DNA of 64,000 nt from Rhizobium freirei PRF 81 (lineage in GTDB: Bacteria; Pseudomonadota; Alphaproteobacteria; Rhizobiales; Rhizobiaceae), in NCBI RefSeq assembly GCF_000359745.1, contig NZ_AQHN01000011.1, positions 186,001 to 250,000 of the forward strand. Direction: 5' to 3'. This document shows, in pieces, positions 17,297 through 26,245 of the stretch. The number at the start of each line of letters is the position of its first letter. The first letter of the stretch is position 1. Both the position numbers and the translations under genes were made by a program. Under the pieces are notes generated by a model. It did not search any database and had not been told where the DNA came from. It saw only the letters and a list, made by a program, of their open reading frames with translations.

Positions 17297-18301
17297 CTAG
17301 AAATCCTGATAGTTCAGCTCATTGATTTCGAGCGGCTTGGGTTGCGCGGTCGATGCCGTCACCACGGGGTCGATCAGCAGCGAGACGAGCGTCTGTCGCG
17401 GCCCGTTGCAAGTCGCAGCCTGAGCGATCGTCAGGTCGGGTGCCGGGAGCGGCCTGGCGGGCACAAGGTCGCCCTGCGGCCAGCTCTTCGCGAGCTGAAC
17501 CTTGGTCATTGGCACAATGTTGACGTCGATGTCCGTCAATGTGCCGGGAACGCGGTAAGGGCAGCTCTTGTCGGAGCAGTTCTCTGACGAGACGAACTGC
17601 CAGATGGCGTAATTGTCCCAATTGCCGAGCGGGAAGGTGCCGTTCACATCCGGTTTGTAGCGTGCATACCAAAGCGGCAGCCGCGATAGCAGCGGATAGC
17701 TGTCGCGATGATCCGCAATGTATCGCGCCGTGTTGTGATTGGTGTAAAGGATAGGGTAGCGCCCGGTCCTGACCTTGATATGCGCAACGAAGATCTGGGC
17801 GTCGTCGAGCGACATGAACTGCGCGGCGTCCATGCCGTCTATGTCGAGCACCATCAATTCGTCCGGCTGCGGATCGGCATAATCGAGAAAATGGTTGGCC
17901 TGATCGATCGGATTGCCCGGCCGCCCCAGATGATAGGCGCCCCATAATAGGCCATTGGTTTTCGCCAGCATGCGGCGCGTCTGATAAAGCTCGCGGCTGA
18001 TGGCATATTTGCGCCAGATCGTCTTGCAGTGGGCTGGCGTATCGCCGCCATGGTTGGCAGCGCAATTATAGGTCGCGGGCAGGCCGTCCGAGGCTTTGGA
18101 GATGAAGCCGGCGATGCGCTTGTCCTGCAGAAACGCATTCCAGTCGATGGTATTCAGCTCGTATGCATCGACGATGAGGGCGTTTTTCGGATCCGTCCAG
18201 GGTTGGCTTTCGCCAGCCGAAGGCTTCGTAGCCGGCCCCATGAAGGTCAGAACCGTTAGGAAGCTGCAAATCAGGGCGTGGGTCTGCCAGGATCCTTTCA
18301 T
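17297..18301 (-). CDS. Secreted glycoside hydrolase family 25 (lysozyme-like) protein
   Basis: The 334-residue protein has an N-terminal signal peptide (about residues 1-29) and a GH25 barrel (about 38-265). GH25 enzymes cut the beta-1,4 bond between MurNAc and GlcNAc. Visible motifs are IVDAYELNTIDWNAF near residue 43, LWGAYHLGRP near 119, MVLDIDGMD near 148, ILYTNHNTARY near 183, LWYARY near 210 and W-N-YAIWQF near 228. The family normally has D-x-E at the MVLDIDGMD position, but here the second acidic residue is Asp. The C-terminal 70 residues are outside the barrel. It may be a weak or non-catalytic wall-binding protein; that is inference. Confidence 0.8.
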   Translation of the reverse strand: MKGSWQTHALICSFLTVLTFMGPATKPSAGESQPWTDPKNALIVDAYELNTIDWNAFLQDKRIAGFISKASDGLPATYNCAANHGGDTPAHCKTIWRKYAISRELYQTRRMLAKTNGLLWGAYHLGRPGNPIDQANHFLDYADPQPDELMVLDIDGMDAAQFMSLDDAQIFVAHIKVRTGRYPILYTNHNTARYIADHRDSYPLLSRLPLWYARYKPDVNGTFPLGNWDNYAIWQFVSSENCSDKSCPYRVPGTLTDIDVNIVPMTKVQLAKSWPQGDLVPARPLPAPDLTIAQAATCNGPRQTLVSLLIDPVVTASTAQPKPLEINELNYQDF

Positions 18302-18544
18302 GAAATAATAGTAAGGATTCCTGGTTAATCTTGGGTTAAGGGCAAAAACACTATAGGTTCATTATGGAGCCCTCGCATAACTCCTTAAATCGGTAGGGAT
18401 TTAAGGAACAGAATGAGGTGTTGTTGCGTTTCTCGGCGTCTACTCGGATATGCGACGAAGCAGGCAGCGAAACCTTGCCCGGGAAGCATTCCCGATATGA
18501 AATCGATAGGCTTGAGCACAAGTCGAACCAGGAATGGAGATAAA

Positions 18545-19009
18545 ATGCTTGGTTTCCGTGCGAAAATTGCGACCGTAGCTGTCACGGCCGCTGTCACTCT
18601 GACGAGCTTCACACCGTCCTTCGCCATTCAAATGCCCACGGCACCGATCATGCCGGTCGATAAGTCGGCTTCGGCTGGCAATGTCGAACAGGTCCAGTGG
18701 CGCGACTATCGCGGCGGCTATTATCGCCGCGGCTGGTATGGCGGCTATCGCGGTTATCCGCGCTATCGTCGTGGCTATCGCTATTATGACGGCTACTGGT
18801 TCCCGCTCGCCGCCTTCGGCGCCGGCGCCATCATCGGTGGTGCGATTGCGAGCCAGCCGCGCTATTATGCTGCTCCGGCTCCGTCCGGCGGCATCAATCC
18901 GCGCCACGTCGAATGGTGCGCCGATCGCTATCGTTCGTATCGGGCTTACGACAACACGTTCCAGCCGAACTACGGCCCACGCCGGCAGTGCTATTCGCCC
19001 TTCTATTGA
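18545..19009 (+). CDS. BA14K family protein
   Basis: The 154-residue protein has a signal peptide (about residues 1-28), a Tyr/Arg/Gly-rich repeat-like stretch (about 56-84), a short hydrophobic segment ([13 protein letters not shown]) and the C-terminal BA14K motif ([11 protein letters not shown]...C near 122-151). BA14K proteins were described in Brucella as immunoreactive, lectin-like surface proteins and are common in rhizobia. GGAGA five to nine bases before ATG 18545 sets the start; the longer open frame upstream lacks signal-peptide features. Two Cys in the motif could form a disulfide. The role in this organism is unknown. Confidence 0.85.
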   Translation: MLGFRAKIATVAVTAAVTLTSFTPSFAIQMPTAPIMPVDKSASAGNVEQVQWRDYRGGYYRRGWYGGYRGYPRYRRGYRYYDGYWFPLAAFGAGAIIGGAIASQPRYYAAPAPSGGINPRHVEWCADRYRSYRAYDNTFQPNYGPRRQCYSPFY

Positions 19010-19034
19010 GCATGATCCCGGAATGATCAATTGA

Positions 19035-19072
19035 GGCCGCCCCCGCATATGCCGGGCGGCCTTCTCTATATC
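19035..19072 (+). terminator. Terminator after BA14K gene
   Basis: An 8-bp GC-rich stem (GGCCGCCC / GGGCGGCC) with an 11-base loop is followed by CTTCTCTATATC. It lies between the convergent BA14K and CorA/ZntB genes. The T run is broken, so strength is moderate. Confidence 0.6.
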
Positions 19073-19078
19073 TCGATG

Positions 19079-20080
19079 TCAGAGAATGTTGACCCGTTTC
19101 AGCAACCACCATGCCAGCAGCATGGATGCGACGATGAAGCCGACGGCATAGCCGGTGCCGCTTGCCCCGCCCGCAAGCGGCAGGCCCGACGTGTTCATGC
19201 CGAAGAAGCCGGTCACCAGCGTCGGCGGCAGCAGAAACGCGGTCATGATCGACAGGATATAAAGGTGACGATTGATCTCGGAGGAGAGCTTCGCGCCGAT
19301 TTCTTCGTGCAGCAGCCTGGCGCGCTCCTGCAGCGCGAAGACATCGTGATCGACCGCTTCCAGCCGTCCAGTCAAGCGCCCGGCCACATCCTCGAATCCG
19401 AGCGGCATCTCCTCATCGTCCGAGGCGGCGGCATGGCGCATCAGCGACAGGACCGTGCGCAAGTGGCGGTGCAGCCGCACGATCGTCCGTCGAACGGACG
19501 GAAGCCGCGTGCGTTCGTCGCGAGACGTGTTCCCATGGACGAAGTCTTCGATCAGGTTCAGCTCTTCGCTGATCTCGATGACGACGGAAATCAGGGTGCG
19601 CTGGAACTCGACGACCAGTAGCTCGAAAATATCGAGTGGCCGGGAAAATCTGCTGGCGTTCTTCTCGATCAGCACGCGCGCCCGGTCCAGGCTGCGAAGC
19701 GGCTGCAGGCGGCTGGTGATGAGCATGCGGTCGGTCACGACGAAGTGCAGCCAGCCGATATCGCGCGTATCCTGGGCGAAATCCCGCTGGAAGTCGACGA
19801 GCGTGCCGAAGAGCATCTGATCGTCGACGGTGAGCGTCGCATGGCTCTCGTGCGTCGTCAGGGCGATGCGAGCGGCTTCGTTTAGTCCGGGCGCGTCCTC
19901 GAGGAAGGCCGGTACGCGCGCGTCGACGAGATTGAGATGCAGCCAGAGAAACCCTTCTTCGCCGAAGAGCGTCGAGCGATCGGTATCATCAGGCAGTCGT
20001 TCCGGCTTGCTCGAGCCGGGACGGAGACGATAGGCCCAAACGAAACCGGGTATTGTGGTGGCTGACGTGAGCGTGTTCAT
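19079..20080 (-). CDS. CorA/ZntB family divalent metal transporter
   Basis: The 333-residue protein has the CorA layout: a large cytoplasmic N-terminal domain, a long helix (about 190-260) and two C-terminal membrane helices. The GMN signature, GMNTSGLPL, follows the first helix near residue 295 and forms the pore mouth. The sequence resembles ZntB-like members (VWAYRLRPG start, FLWLHLNL near 45), which move Zn2+, rather than Mg2+-specific CorA, but the ion is uncertain. It stands alone, convergent with the BA14K gene, and starts at ATG 20080. Confidence 0.85.
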   Translation of the reverse strand: MNTLTSATTIPGFVWAYRLRPGSSKPERLPDDTDRSTLFGEEGFLWLHLNLVDARVPAFLEDAPGLNEAARIALTTHESHATLTVDDQMLFGTLVDFQRDFAQDTRDIGWLHFVVTDRMLITSRLQPLRSLDRARVLIEKNASRFSRPLDIFELLVVEFQRTLISVVIEISEELNLIEDFVHGNTSRDERTRLPSVRRTIVRLHRHLRTVLSLMRHAAASDDEEMPLGFEDVAGRLTGRLEAVDHDVFALQERARLLHEEIGAKLSSEINRHLYILSIMTAFLLPPTLVTGFFGMNTSGLPLAGGASGTGYAVGFIVASMLLAWWLLKRVNIL

Positions 20081-20271
20081 GGCGTTATCGTTCGTATTGT
20101 CTGAACAGTTGCCTTAGTCTTCGTTCATGACGGTTGTTTATGCAAGCCCGCCCCTTCATGGAATAATTCATGTGCCGGTATCAATCCCGCAGGCGTAAAG
20201 CGCGTGCAAGGCGTATGCACCACCCTGTTCGTGACGGGATGGAAATCATCACGAATGGTATCTCGACAAAA

Positions 20272-20287
20272 TTGACGTTTACGTAAA
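20272..20287. promoter_or_regulatory. Candidate LiuR-like operator upstream of acyl-CoA dehydrogenase
   Basis: TTGACGTTTACGTAAA is an imperfect 16-bp inverted repeat of the form TTnACGTnnACGTnAA, with AT-rich sequence including TATACT just downstream. This layout resembles the operator of LiuR, a MerR-type regulator of branched-chain amino acid and fatty acid degradation in proteobacteria. The site lies 79 bases before the start of an acyl-CoA dehydrogenase/enoyl-CoA hydratase operon, which fits. The match is from memory of the motif, not a computed score. Confidence 0.5.
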
Positions 20288-20365
20288 AATAAACTAGCTA
20301 TACTGCACATCGGCGACGACCCGGGTGAGGCGGGTCGCCGGCAGCACCAGTGCGGAGGAAGCAGC

Positions 20366-22144
20366 ATGTACAAGGCGCCCGTCGAAGAAATTGCATTCAC
20401 GCTGAAGCGGGTCGCGGGCATGGAGCGCGCGATGGAGGAGGGCATTCTCGGCGATCTTAGCGCCGATGTCGTCGATGCCATCCTATCGGAAGCGGGGCGA
20501 TTTGCCAGCGAGGAGGTGGAGCCGCTTGCCGGGAATGGCGACAGGCAGGGCGCAAGGCTGGTCGACGGCAAGGTCGTGCTTCCCGATGGCTGGGAGAAGC
20601 TCTACCGCGATTGGACCGCCGGCGGCTGGAACGGGCTGACCGCGCCGGAAGAATTCGGCGGGCAGGGCCTGCCGCACATGCTGAATATCGCGACGCTGGA
20701 AATGTGGAATTCCGCCTCGATGGCGTTTGGCCTTGCGCCGACGCTGACCATGGGAGCGTCCGAAGCGCTGCGGGCTCATGGCAGCGAGGATCTCAAGAAG
20801 ACATATCTGGCGAAGCTCGTCTCCGGCGAGTGGTCCGGCACCATGAATCTCACCGAACCCCATGCCGGCTCCGATGTCGGGGCGCTGCGCTCGCGGGCCG
20901 AACGCCGCGATGATGGTACTTATCGCATCTTCGGCCAGAAGATCTTCATCACGTGGGGCGATCATGAGGCGGCGGAAAACATCATCCATCTCGTTCTTGC
21001 CCGCCTGCCGGGTGCGCCCGTCGGTACACGCGGCATTTCGCTCTTTCTGGTGCCGAAATTCCTTGTGAATGAGGATGGCTCGCTTGGCGCGCGCAATGAC
21101 CTTTTCGTGCATTCGCTGGAGCACAAACTCGGCATTCACGGCTCGCCGACCTGTACACTCATCTTTGGCGATGGCAAATACGGTGCGGAAAAGGGAGCTG
21201 TCGGCTGGCTCGTGGGTGAGGAGAATAAGGGCCTCGCCTGCATGTTCACAATGATGAACAATGCCCGGCTGGCCGTCGGCATCCAGGGCGTGGCGATTGC
21301 GGAAGCAGCCACACAGAAGGCTATAGCTTATGCCAAGGAGCGCACCCAGGGCCGCGCACCGGGAACGACAGCGTCGGGCATGAGCCCCATCATCGAGCAT
21401 CCCGACGTCGCCCGCATGCTCTTGACGATGAAAGCGCTAACGCAGGGCTCGCGCGCCATCTGCTATGCCTGCGCCGAGGCGATCGACATGTCGCATCGCG
21501 ATCCGCAAAGGGCTGGCTTCTGGCAGGAGCGCGCAGCGCTGCTGACGCCGATCGCCAAGTCTTTCTCCACCGATGCCGGCGTCGATGTCGCCTCGCTTGG
21601 CATTCAGGTCCATGGCGGCATGGGCTTCATTGAAGAGACCGGTGCGGCGCGACTGCTGCGTGACGCGCGCATCGCACCGATCTACGAAGGCACCAACGGC
21701 ATTCAGGCCATCGACCTCGTGACTCGCAAGCTGACGATCGCCAACGGCGATCACGTGCGCGGTTTCATTGCCGAATTGCGCGGGATCGCCGATGCCGTCG
21801 CCAAATCCAATATCGTAGGTTTCGGCGAGACGGCGCCGCGGCTGCTGGCAGCCATCGCCGATCTGGAAAAGACGAGCGAATGGCTCCTGTCGAAGCAGGC
21901 GGAGGGCGCAGTCACCGAAGCCCTGGCCGGCGCTACACCCTACCAGCGGCTCTTCGGCGTCGTGCTGACCGGAAGCTATCTGGCCAAGGGTGGCCTTGCG
22001 GATGCGGAGGATGGCGAAGGGGCGAAACGTGTCGCGCTCTGCCGGTTTGCCGCCGAGAATCTTCTGGCTGAGACTGCAGCTCTTTCCGATCGTGTCGTTG
22101 CCGGAGCCGGCAGCCTTGAAGCCGCCCGCATCGCGCTTGCATAG
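20366..22144 (+). CDS. Acyl-CoA dehydrogenase, long form with C-terminal extension (DmdC-like)
   Basis: The 592-residue FAD enzyme oxidises an acyl-CoA to the 2-enoyl-CoA. It has the acyl-CoA dehydrogenase core (MNLTEPHAGSDVGALRS near residue 160, ITWGDHEA near 195), the IQVHGGMGFIEE motif near 414, and YEGTNGIQ near 439 with the probable catalytic base Glu. The length and the extra C-terminal domain (about 460-592) resemble the DmdC/AidB-like subgroup rather than the 380-residue short enzymes. It is followed after nine bases by an enoyl-CoA hydratase, forming a beta-oxidation pair. GGAGG just upstream supports ATG 20366. The substrate chain is unknown. Confidence 0.88.
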   Translation: MYKAPVEEIAFTLKRVAGMERAMEEGILGDLSADVVDAILSEAGRFASEEVEPLAGNGDRQGARLVDGKVVLPDGWEKLYRDWTAGGWNGLTAPEEFGGQGLPHMLNIATLEMWNSASMAFGLAPTLTMGASEALRAHGSEDLKKTYLAKLVSGEWSGTMNLTEPHAGSDVGALRSRAERRDDGTYRIFGQKIFITWGDHEAAENIIHLVLARLPGAPVGTRGISLFLVPKFLVNEDGSLGARNDLFVHSLEHKLGIHGSPTCTLIFGDGKYGAEKGAVGWLVGEENKGLACMFTMMNNARLAVGIQGVAIAEAATQKAIAYAKERTQGRAPGTTASGMSPIIEHPDVARMLLTMKALTQGSRAICYACAEAIDMSHRDPQRAGFWQERAALLTPIAKSFSTDAGVDVASLGIQVHGGMGFIEETGAARLLRDARIAPIYEGTNGIQAIDLVTRKLTIANGDHVRGFIAELRGIADAVAKSNIVGFGETAPRLLAAIADLEKTSEWLLSKQAEGAVTEALAGATPYQRLFGVVLTGSYLAKGGLADAEDGEGAKRVALCRFAAENLLAETAALSDRVVAGAGSLEAARIALA

Positions 22145-22153
22145 GGAACCAGC

Positions 22154-22906
22154 ATGACCGACCATATCCTCATTGAACGCTCCGAGAACGCCCCGCACAT
22201 CCAGATTATCCGGTTCAATCGGCCGGAAAAGAAGAATGCCATCACGCGCGGCATGTATCTGACTATGACCGATGCGCTGAAGGCGGCGGAGGACGCGCCG
22301 GATATCCGCGTCCACGTCTTCCTCGGCACGGAAGGCTGCTTCTCGGCCGGCAATGATCTCGCCGATTTCCTTGCCTTCGCCATGGGCGGCAGCATGGGCC
22401 GCGAAGTCATTGACTTCCTCATTGCGCTCGCAAGTGCCAGAAAGCCCGTTGTCTCCGGCGTCGATGGCCTGGCGATCGGCATCGGCACCACGATCCATCT
22501 GCATTGCGACCTGACGATTGCCTCCGACCGCAGCCTGTTCAAGACGCCTTTCGTCGACCTCGCTCTCGTTCCGGAAGCCGCTTCGAGCCTGCTTGCCCCG
22601 CGCGTGATGGGGCATCAGCGCGCCTTTGCCCTGCTTGCGCTTGGTGAAGGCTTCACTGCTGCCGAAGCGAAAGAAGCTGGCCTGATCTGGAAGGTGACCG
22701 CACCGGACGCGCTGGAAGCCGAGACGCTCTCGCTGGCTGCAAAACTCGCCGCCAAGCCGCCGGAAGCGCTGCGCATCGCACGCAATCTCATGCGCGGCTC
22801 ACCGGAAGAGGTCCTCGACCGGATCCAGCGGGAAGCCGAGCATTTCGCCGCGCAGCTGAAAAGCGCCGAAGCCCGCGCGGCCTTCGAGGCCTTCATGAAG
22901 CGGTGA
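22154..22906 (+). CDS. Enoyl-CoA hydratase/isomerase family protein
   Basis: The 250-residue crotonase-fold protein should hydrate or isomerise the enoyl-CoA made by the upstream dehydrogenase. It shows the start IIRFNRPEKKNAI near residue 18, the oxyanion-hole block CFSAGNDLADF near 63 and the GIGTTIHLHCDLTIAS block near 111. The second catalytic Glu of true hydratases is replaced around FVDLALVPEAASS near 136, so isomerase activity is also possible. The nine-base gap to the dehydrogenase supports one operon. The 3' end lies four bases from the convergent RumA-like gene. Confidence 0.86.
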   Translation: MTDHILIERSENAPHIQIIRFNRPEKKNAITRGMYLTMTDALKAAEDAPDIRVHVFLGTEGCFSAGNDLADFLAFAMGGSMGREVIDFLIALASARKPVVSGVDGLAIGIGTTIHLHCDLTIASDRSLFKTPFVDLALVPEAASSLLAPRVMGHQRAFALLALGEGFTAAEAKEAGLIWKVTAPDALEAETLSLAAKLAAKPPEALRIARNLMRGSPEEVLDRIQREAEHFAAQLKSAEARAAFEAFMKR

Positions 22907-22910
22907 AGGC

Positions 22911-24161
22911 TTACTTCTCCAGCACCGCGACCACCTCGGCATGCGAGGTCCACAGGAACTGGTCGATCGGCGTCACCCGGGTAATGCGGTAGCCGCCGTC
23001 GACCAGAATAGCCAGATCGCGGGCAAGCGTCAGCGGATTGCAGGAAACGGCGACGATCTTCTTGACCTGGGATCGGGCGAGCTCCTTGCACTGGAACTCC
23101 GCGCCAGCGCGCGGCGGGTCGAAGACGACGGCGTCGTATACCTTTAGTTCCTGTGCCATCAAGGGGCGGCGGAAGAGATCGCGCCGTTCGATAGTGACAG
23201 GCTTCAACCCTTGTGTATTGCGGGCGGCATGATCGAGTGCGGCAAGCGGCTTGTCCTCGCTTTCAACCGCGTGTACACGCCCGATCCGCGCCAGGCGAAG
23301 CGAGAAGGTGCCGCTGCCGGCGAAGAGATCGGCGATGCGCTTTGCCTTGCCGACATGAGCCGTGACTAATTCTGCCATGGCATCCTCGGCCTGCTTGGTC
23401 GCCTGCGTGAAGGCGCCCGGTGGCGGGGCAACCAGCACGCCGCCGAAATCGATGATCGGCTTTGCCGGCTCCACCAGGATTTCACCGTTCAGTGAAAGGC
23501 GCGCGATGCCGCGAAGCGACAGCACGGTTTCGATCGTGCTGCGGCGCTGCTTGTCCGAGAGCGACTTGATGCCGTCGACGGCGAGATCGAGACCGGTCTG
23601 CGTTTCCAGAACCGAGATGCGGAACGCCTCCGCATTGATGGCTATCGCCGCGGCGATCGTCCTGATTGCCGGCAAACGGGCCATGATGCCGGCGGCCGCA
23701 ATGGGACATTCCTCGATGGCGACGATGTGGTGGCTTTCGGCTTGGTTGAAGCCGATGAGCATTTCCTTTTCGGTTTTCCGTGCGGCGAAGACCACCTTGC
23801 GTCGTTCGCCCGGATGCGCAGCGACGATATCGTCCACCTCGGGCGTCAGGCCTTTCGAGCGCAGCGCATCGACGACGAGCTGGCGCTTGAAGGCGCGATA
23901 GGGCGCATCGGCATATTGCTGCAGCGTGCAGCCGCCGCAGGCGCCATTGACGCCATGCGGGCCGAAGTGGCGACAGTGCGGCTCCTGCCGATCCGGCGAC
24001 ACCGTCGTGATCGACATCAGCGTGCCCTGGCTCTTCACCCGCGCAATAGCGACGGTTTCGCCCGGCAGCGTGAAGGGCACGTAGATCGGGCCATCAGCGC
24101 TTTGGGCGATGCCGTCGCCCTGAGCGCCGAGCTTCTGGATGGTGACGTTTTCAGTGCTCAT
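22911..24161 (-). CDS. RumA/TrmA-type RNA (uracil-5-)-methyltransferase
   Basis: The 416-residue SAM enzyme probably methylates C5 of a uridine in 23S rRNA. It has an N-terminal TRAM-like segment (about 5-55), a [4Fe-4S] cysteine cluster (CRHFGPHGVNGACGGCTLQQY, about 63-83), a Rossmann domain with DLFAGSGTFSLRLA near 274, a DPPRAGAEFQCKEL block near 350 and the nucleophilic Cys in VSCNPLTLARDL near 376. The true start is ATG 24161; upstream in-frame sequence belongs to tlyA read in another frame. It overlaps the tlyA stop by four bases (ATGA), which indicates coupling. Confidence 0.88.
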   Translation of the reverse strand: MSTENVTIQKLGAQGDGIAQSADGPIYVPFTLPGETVAIARVKSQGTLMSITTVSPDRQEPHCRHFGPHGVNGACGGCTLQQYADAPYRAFKRQLVVDALRSKGLTPEVDDIVAAHPGERRKVVFAARKTEKEMLIGFNQAESHHIVAIEECPIAAAGIMARLPAIRTIAAAIAINAEAFRISVLETQTGLDLAVDGIKSLSDKQRRSTIETVLSLRGIARLSLNGEILVEPAKPIIDFGGVLVAPPPGAFTQATKQAEDAMAELVTAHVGKAKRIADLFAGSGTFSLRLARIGRVHAVESEDKPLAALDHAARNTQGLKPVTIERRDLFRRPLMAQELKVYDAVVFDPPRAGAEFQCKELARSQVKKIVAVSCNPLTLARDLAILVDGGYRITRVTPIDQFLWTSHAEVVAVLEK

Positions 24162-24898
24162 GGCTTGATCCCTGCGAGAAGAAATTCGTGGTTGCCGTCG
24201 CCGCCTGCTATCGGCGAGTCGATGAGGCCGAGGCTCCGCCAGCCCATATCCTCGGCAAACCAGCGCTCGAGTTCGGCGGCGACTGATGGAGCGGAGGAGG
24301 GGTCTTTCAGCAGGCCGTTCTTGCCGATCGCATCGCGACCAGCCTCGAATTGCGGCTTCACCAGCAGCGCCGCGCGCGCACCCGGTTCGGCAAGCGCGAG
24401 CGCCGGTGCAAGGGCCAGTTTCAGCGAGATGAAGGAGACGTCGGAAACGACGAACGAAATGGGTCGGCCGATATCCTCGGGGGTCAGGTTGCGGGCGTTC
24501 AGCCCCTCGATATTGGTCACCCGCGGATCGGCCGAGATGCGAGGATGCATCTGGCCATGGCCGACATCGATGGAGGTGACATGGGCTGCGCCGCGTTGCA
24601 GCAGCACTTCGGTGAAGCCCCCGGTCGATGCACCGACATCGAGGCATTGCTGCCCTTGCGGATCAAGGCCGAAATGGTCGAGCGCGGCTACCAGTTTCAA
24701 CGCCGCGCGTGAGACATAATCCTGGGCGGGATCGTCGATACCGATCTGTGCCTCTTCGGTAAACAATGCGCCCGGTTTGGTCACGACCTTGCCATCCACG
24801 GTCACGGTGCCGCGTTGAATGGCATCGCGCGCCCGGGATCGGCTGGCGAAGAGCGAAAGGGTGACAAGAAGCTGGTCGAGGCGTTGCGGTTCGGACAT
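24158..24898 (-). CDS. tlyA: TlyA family rRNA 2'-O-methyltransferase
   Basis: The 246-residue protein has an N-terminal S4 RNA-binding domain (about residues 4-65, RLDQLLVTLSLFASRSRARDAIQRGTV) and an FtsJ-like SAM methylase domain (about 68-245). Motif I is CLDVGASTGGFTEVLLQRGA near 90, with SDVSFISLKLAL near 155 and LLVKPQFEAGRDAIGKNG near 181. TlyA methylates 2'-hydroxyls in 16S and 23S rRNA in species that have it. ATG 24898 starts at the usual MSEPQRLDQLL. The gene overlaps the RumA-like gene by four bases and lies divergent from DUF4424. Confidence 0.9.
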   Translation of the reverse strand: MSEPQRLDQLLVTLSLFASRSRARDAIQRGTVTVDGKVVTKPGALFTEEAQIGIDDPAQDYVSRAALKLVAALDHFGLDPQGQQCLDVGASTGGFTEVLLQRGAAHVTSIDVGHGQMHPRISADPRVTNIEGLNARNLTPEDIGRPISFVVSDVSFISLKLALAPALALAEPGARAALLVKPQFEAGRDAIGKNGLLKDPSSAPSVAAELERWFAEDMGWRSLGLIDSPIAGGDGNHEFLLAGIKP

Positions 24899-25010
24899 AG
24901 GCTGTCCATGCCGGGCAATGCAATGCGTTGCAAGCCTTTTGTGCTGATGTCGGCGTTGACGGCGGATTGCAGCTGGCCATAATCGAACAAATCTGCGGCC
25001 GGGGAACATC

Positions 25011-26018
25011 ATGCGAAAAATCGGTGGCTATACGGCGCTATTGGCGATGCTCGCCGCGCCCGCCTTGGCGAACGACACCATGGCAGAACTGCGGACGGGT
25101 GGTCTCGCCTATGTCCGCTCCGGCGATATCAGCATGGCCCAGGAAAAACTGTTCATTTCGCCCGCCGAAGTGCGGGTCGACTATGTGTTCGAAAATACCT
25201 CCGACAAGGAGGTCGAGAGCATCGTCGCTTTCCCGATGCCGGATATCAAGGGCGATGTCGATAGTACGGTCGATGCCGGCGATGTCGAGGCCGACAACTT
25301 CCTCGGCTTCACCGTGACGCAGGACGGGAAGGCGATAACTCCGACCCTGCAGCAAAGCGTTACCGTCGCCGGGGTCGACATGACGGATGAGCTGAAGGCG
25401 CATGGCGTGCCATTATTGCCGCTGAGCAGCGCGGCAATGGATGCTGCCGCCAGGCTGCCCGCCGACGTGCTGGAAGACTGGACGGCTCGCGGCCTGATTA
25501 CCGACGACGAATACGATAATGACGGCCAGGGGATGAAGCATCATCCGACGCCGATGTGGACGCTGCACACGACCTATTGGTGGCGCACCAAGTTTCCGGC
25601 CAAGGCCAAGATCGCAGTCCAGCATCGCTACAAGCCAAGCGTCGGCGGCACCGTGGCCATCACCTTTGCGGGTGAGGAAGAGTATCAGACGCAGCAGCTG
25701 CAGGCCTATCGCGGCAGGTATTGTCTCGACGAGGCTTTCCTGAAGACCGCGACCAAGCTTGCCGCTGCAGCCGACAAGGGCGGGCGCACCTATACGGAAA
25801 GCTGGATCTCCTACGTGCTGACGACGGGTGCCAATTGGTCCGGCCCCATCAAGCATTTCGAACTGACCGTCGACAAGGGCAGCCCGGATAACTACATCAG
25901 CTTCTGCGGCAAAGACGTGAAGAAGATCGGTCCGAGCAGCTTCCAGATGACCGCGCAGGATTTCTATCCCGAGCGCGATCTCGATATCCTCATTCTCACC
26001 GCAACGCCTGTGAATTAG
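25011..26018 (+). CDS. Secreted DUF4424 family protein
   Basis: The 335-residue protein has a clear signal peptide (about residues 1-20, ALA-N). The mature part contains VRVDYVFENTSDKEVESIVAFPMPDI near 51 and matches DUF4424, a family of periplasmic proteins of unknown function seen in rhizobia and relatives. Conserved features include a WTLHTTYWWRTKFPA segment near 183 and two Cys (YCLDEAF near 239 and FCGKDVKK near 303) that could pair. It is co-oriented with, but 227 bases from, the chemoreceptor gene. No function can be stated. Confidence 0.82.
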   Translation: MRKIGGYTALLAMLAAPALANDTMAELRTGGLAYVRSGDISMAQEKLFISPAEVRVDYVFENTSDKEVESIVAFPMPDIKGDVDSTVDAGDVEADNFLGFTVTQDGKAITPTLQQSVTVAGVDMTDELKAHGVPLLPLSSAAMDAAARLPADVLEDWTARGLITDDEYDNDGQGMKHHPTPMWTLHTTYWWRTKFPAKAKIAVQHRYKPSVGGTVAITFAGEEEYQTQQLQAYRGRYCLDEAFLKTATKLAAAADKGGRTYTESWISYVLTTGANWSGPIKHFELTVDKGSPDNYISFCGKDVKKIGPSSFQMTAQDFYPERDLDILILTATPVN

Positions 26019-26245
26019 GCCCGTTTTAAACCGGTTGCGCAAAATTAAATAATTTTAAAGCGGTAGCCTCTACTGATGCGGTGGATTGCGATGATCCGTT
26101 CCGAGTTCGTCGCCTGCCATGATGGCTTTGCGCTTCTGCGCCCCAATCATGCCTCTCCCTGAATTCTTCGGGCGTCTGGCTGTGTTTCCTCCCAATCGCG
26201 GCCCGTCGATGCTCGCCAGGACCGGCGCTCAGGAGGCGCTCATTC

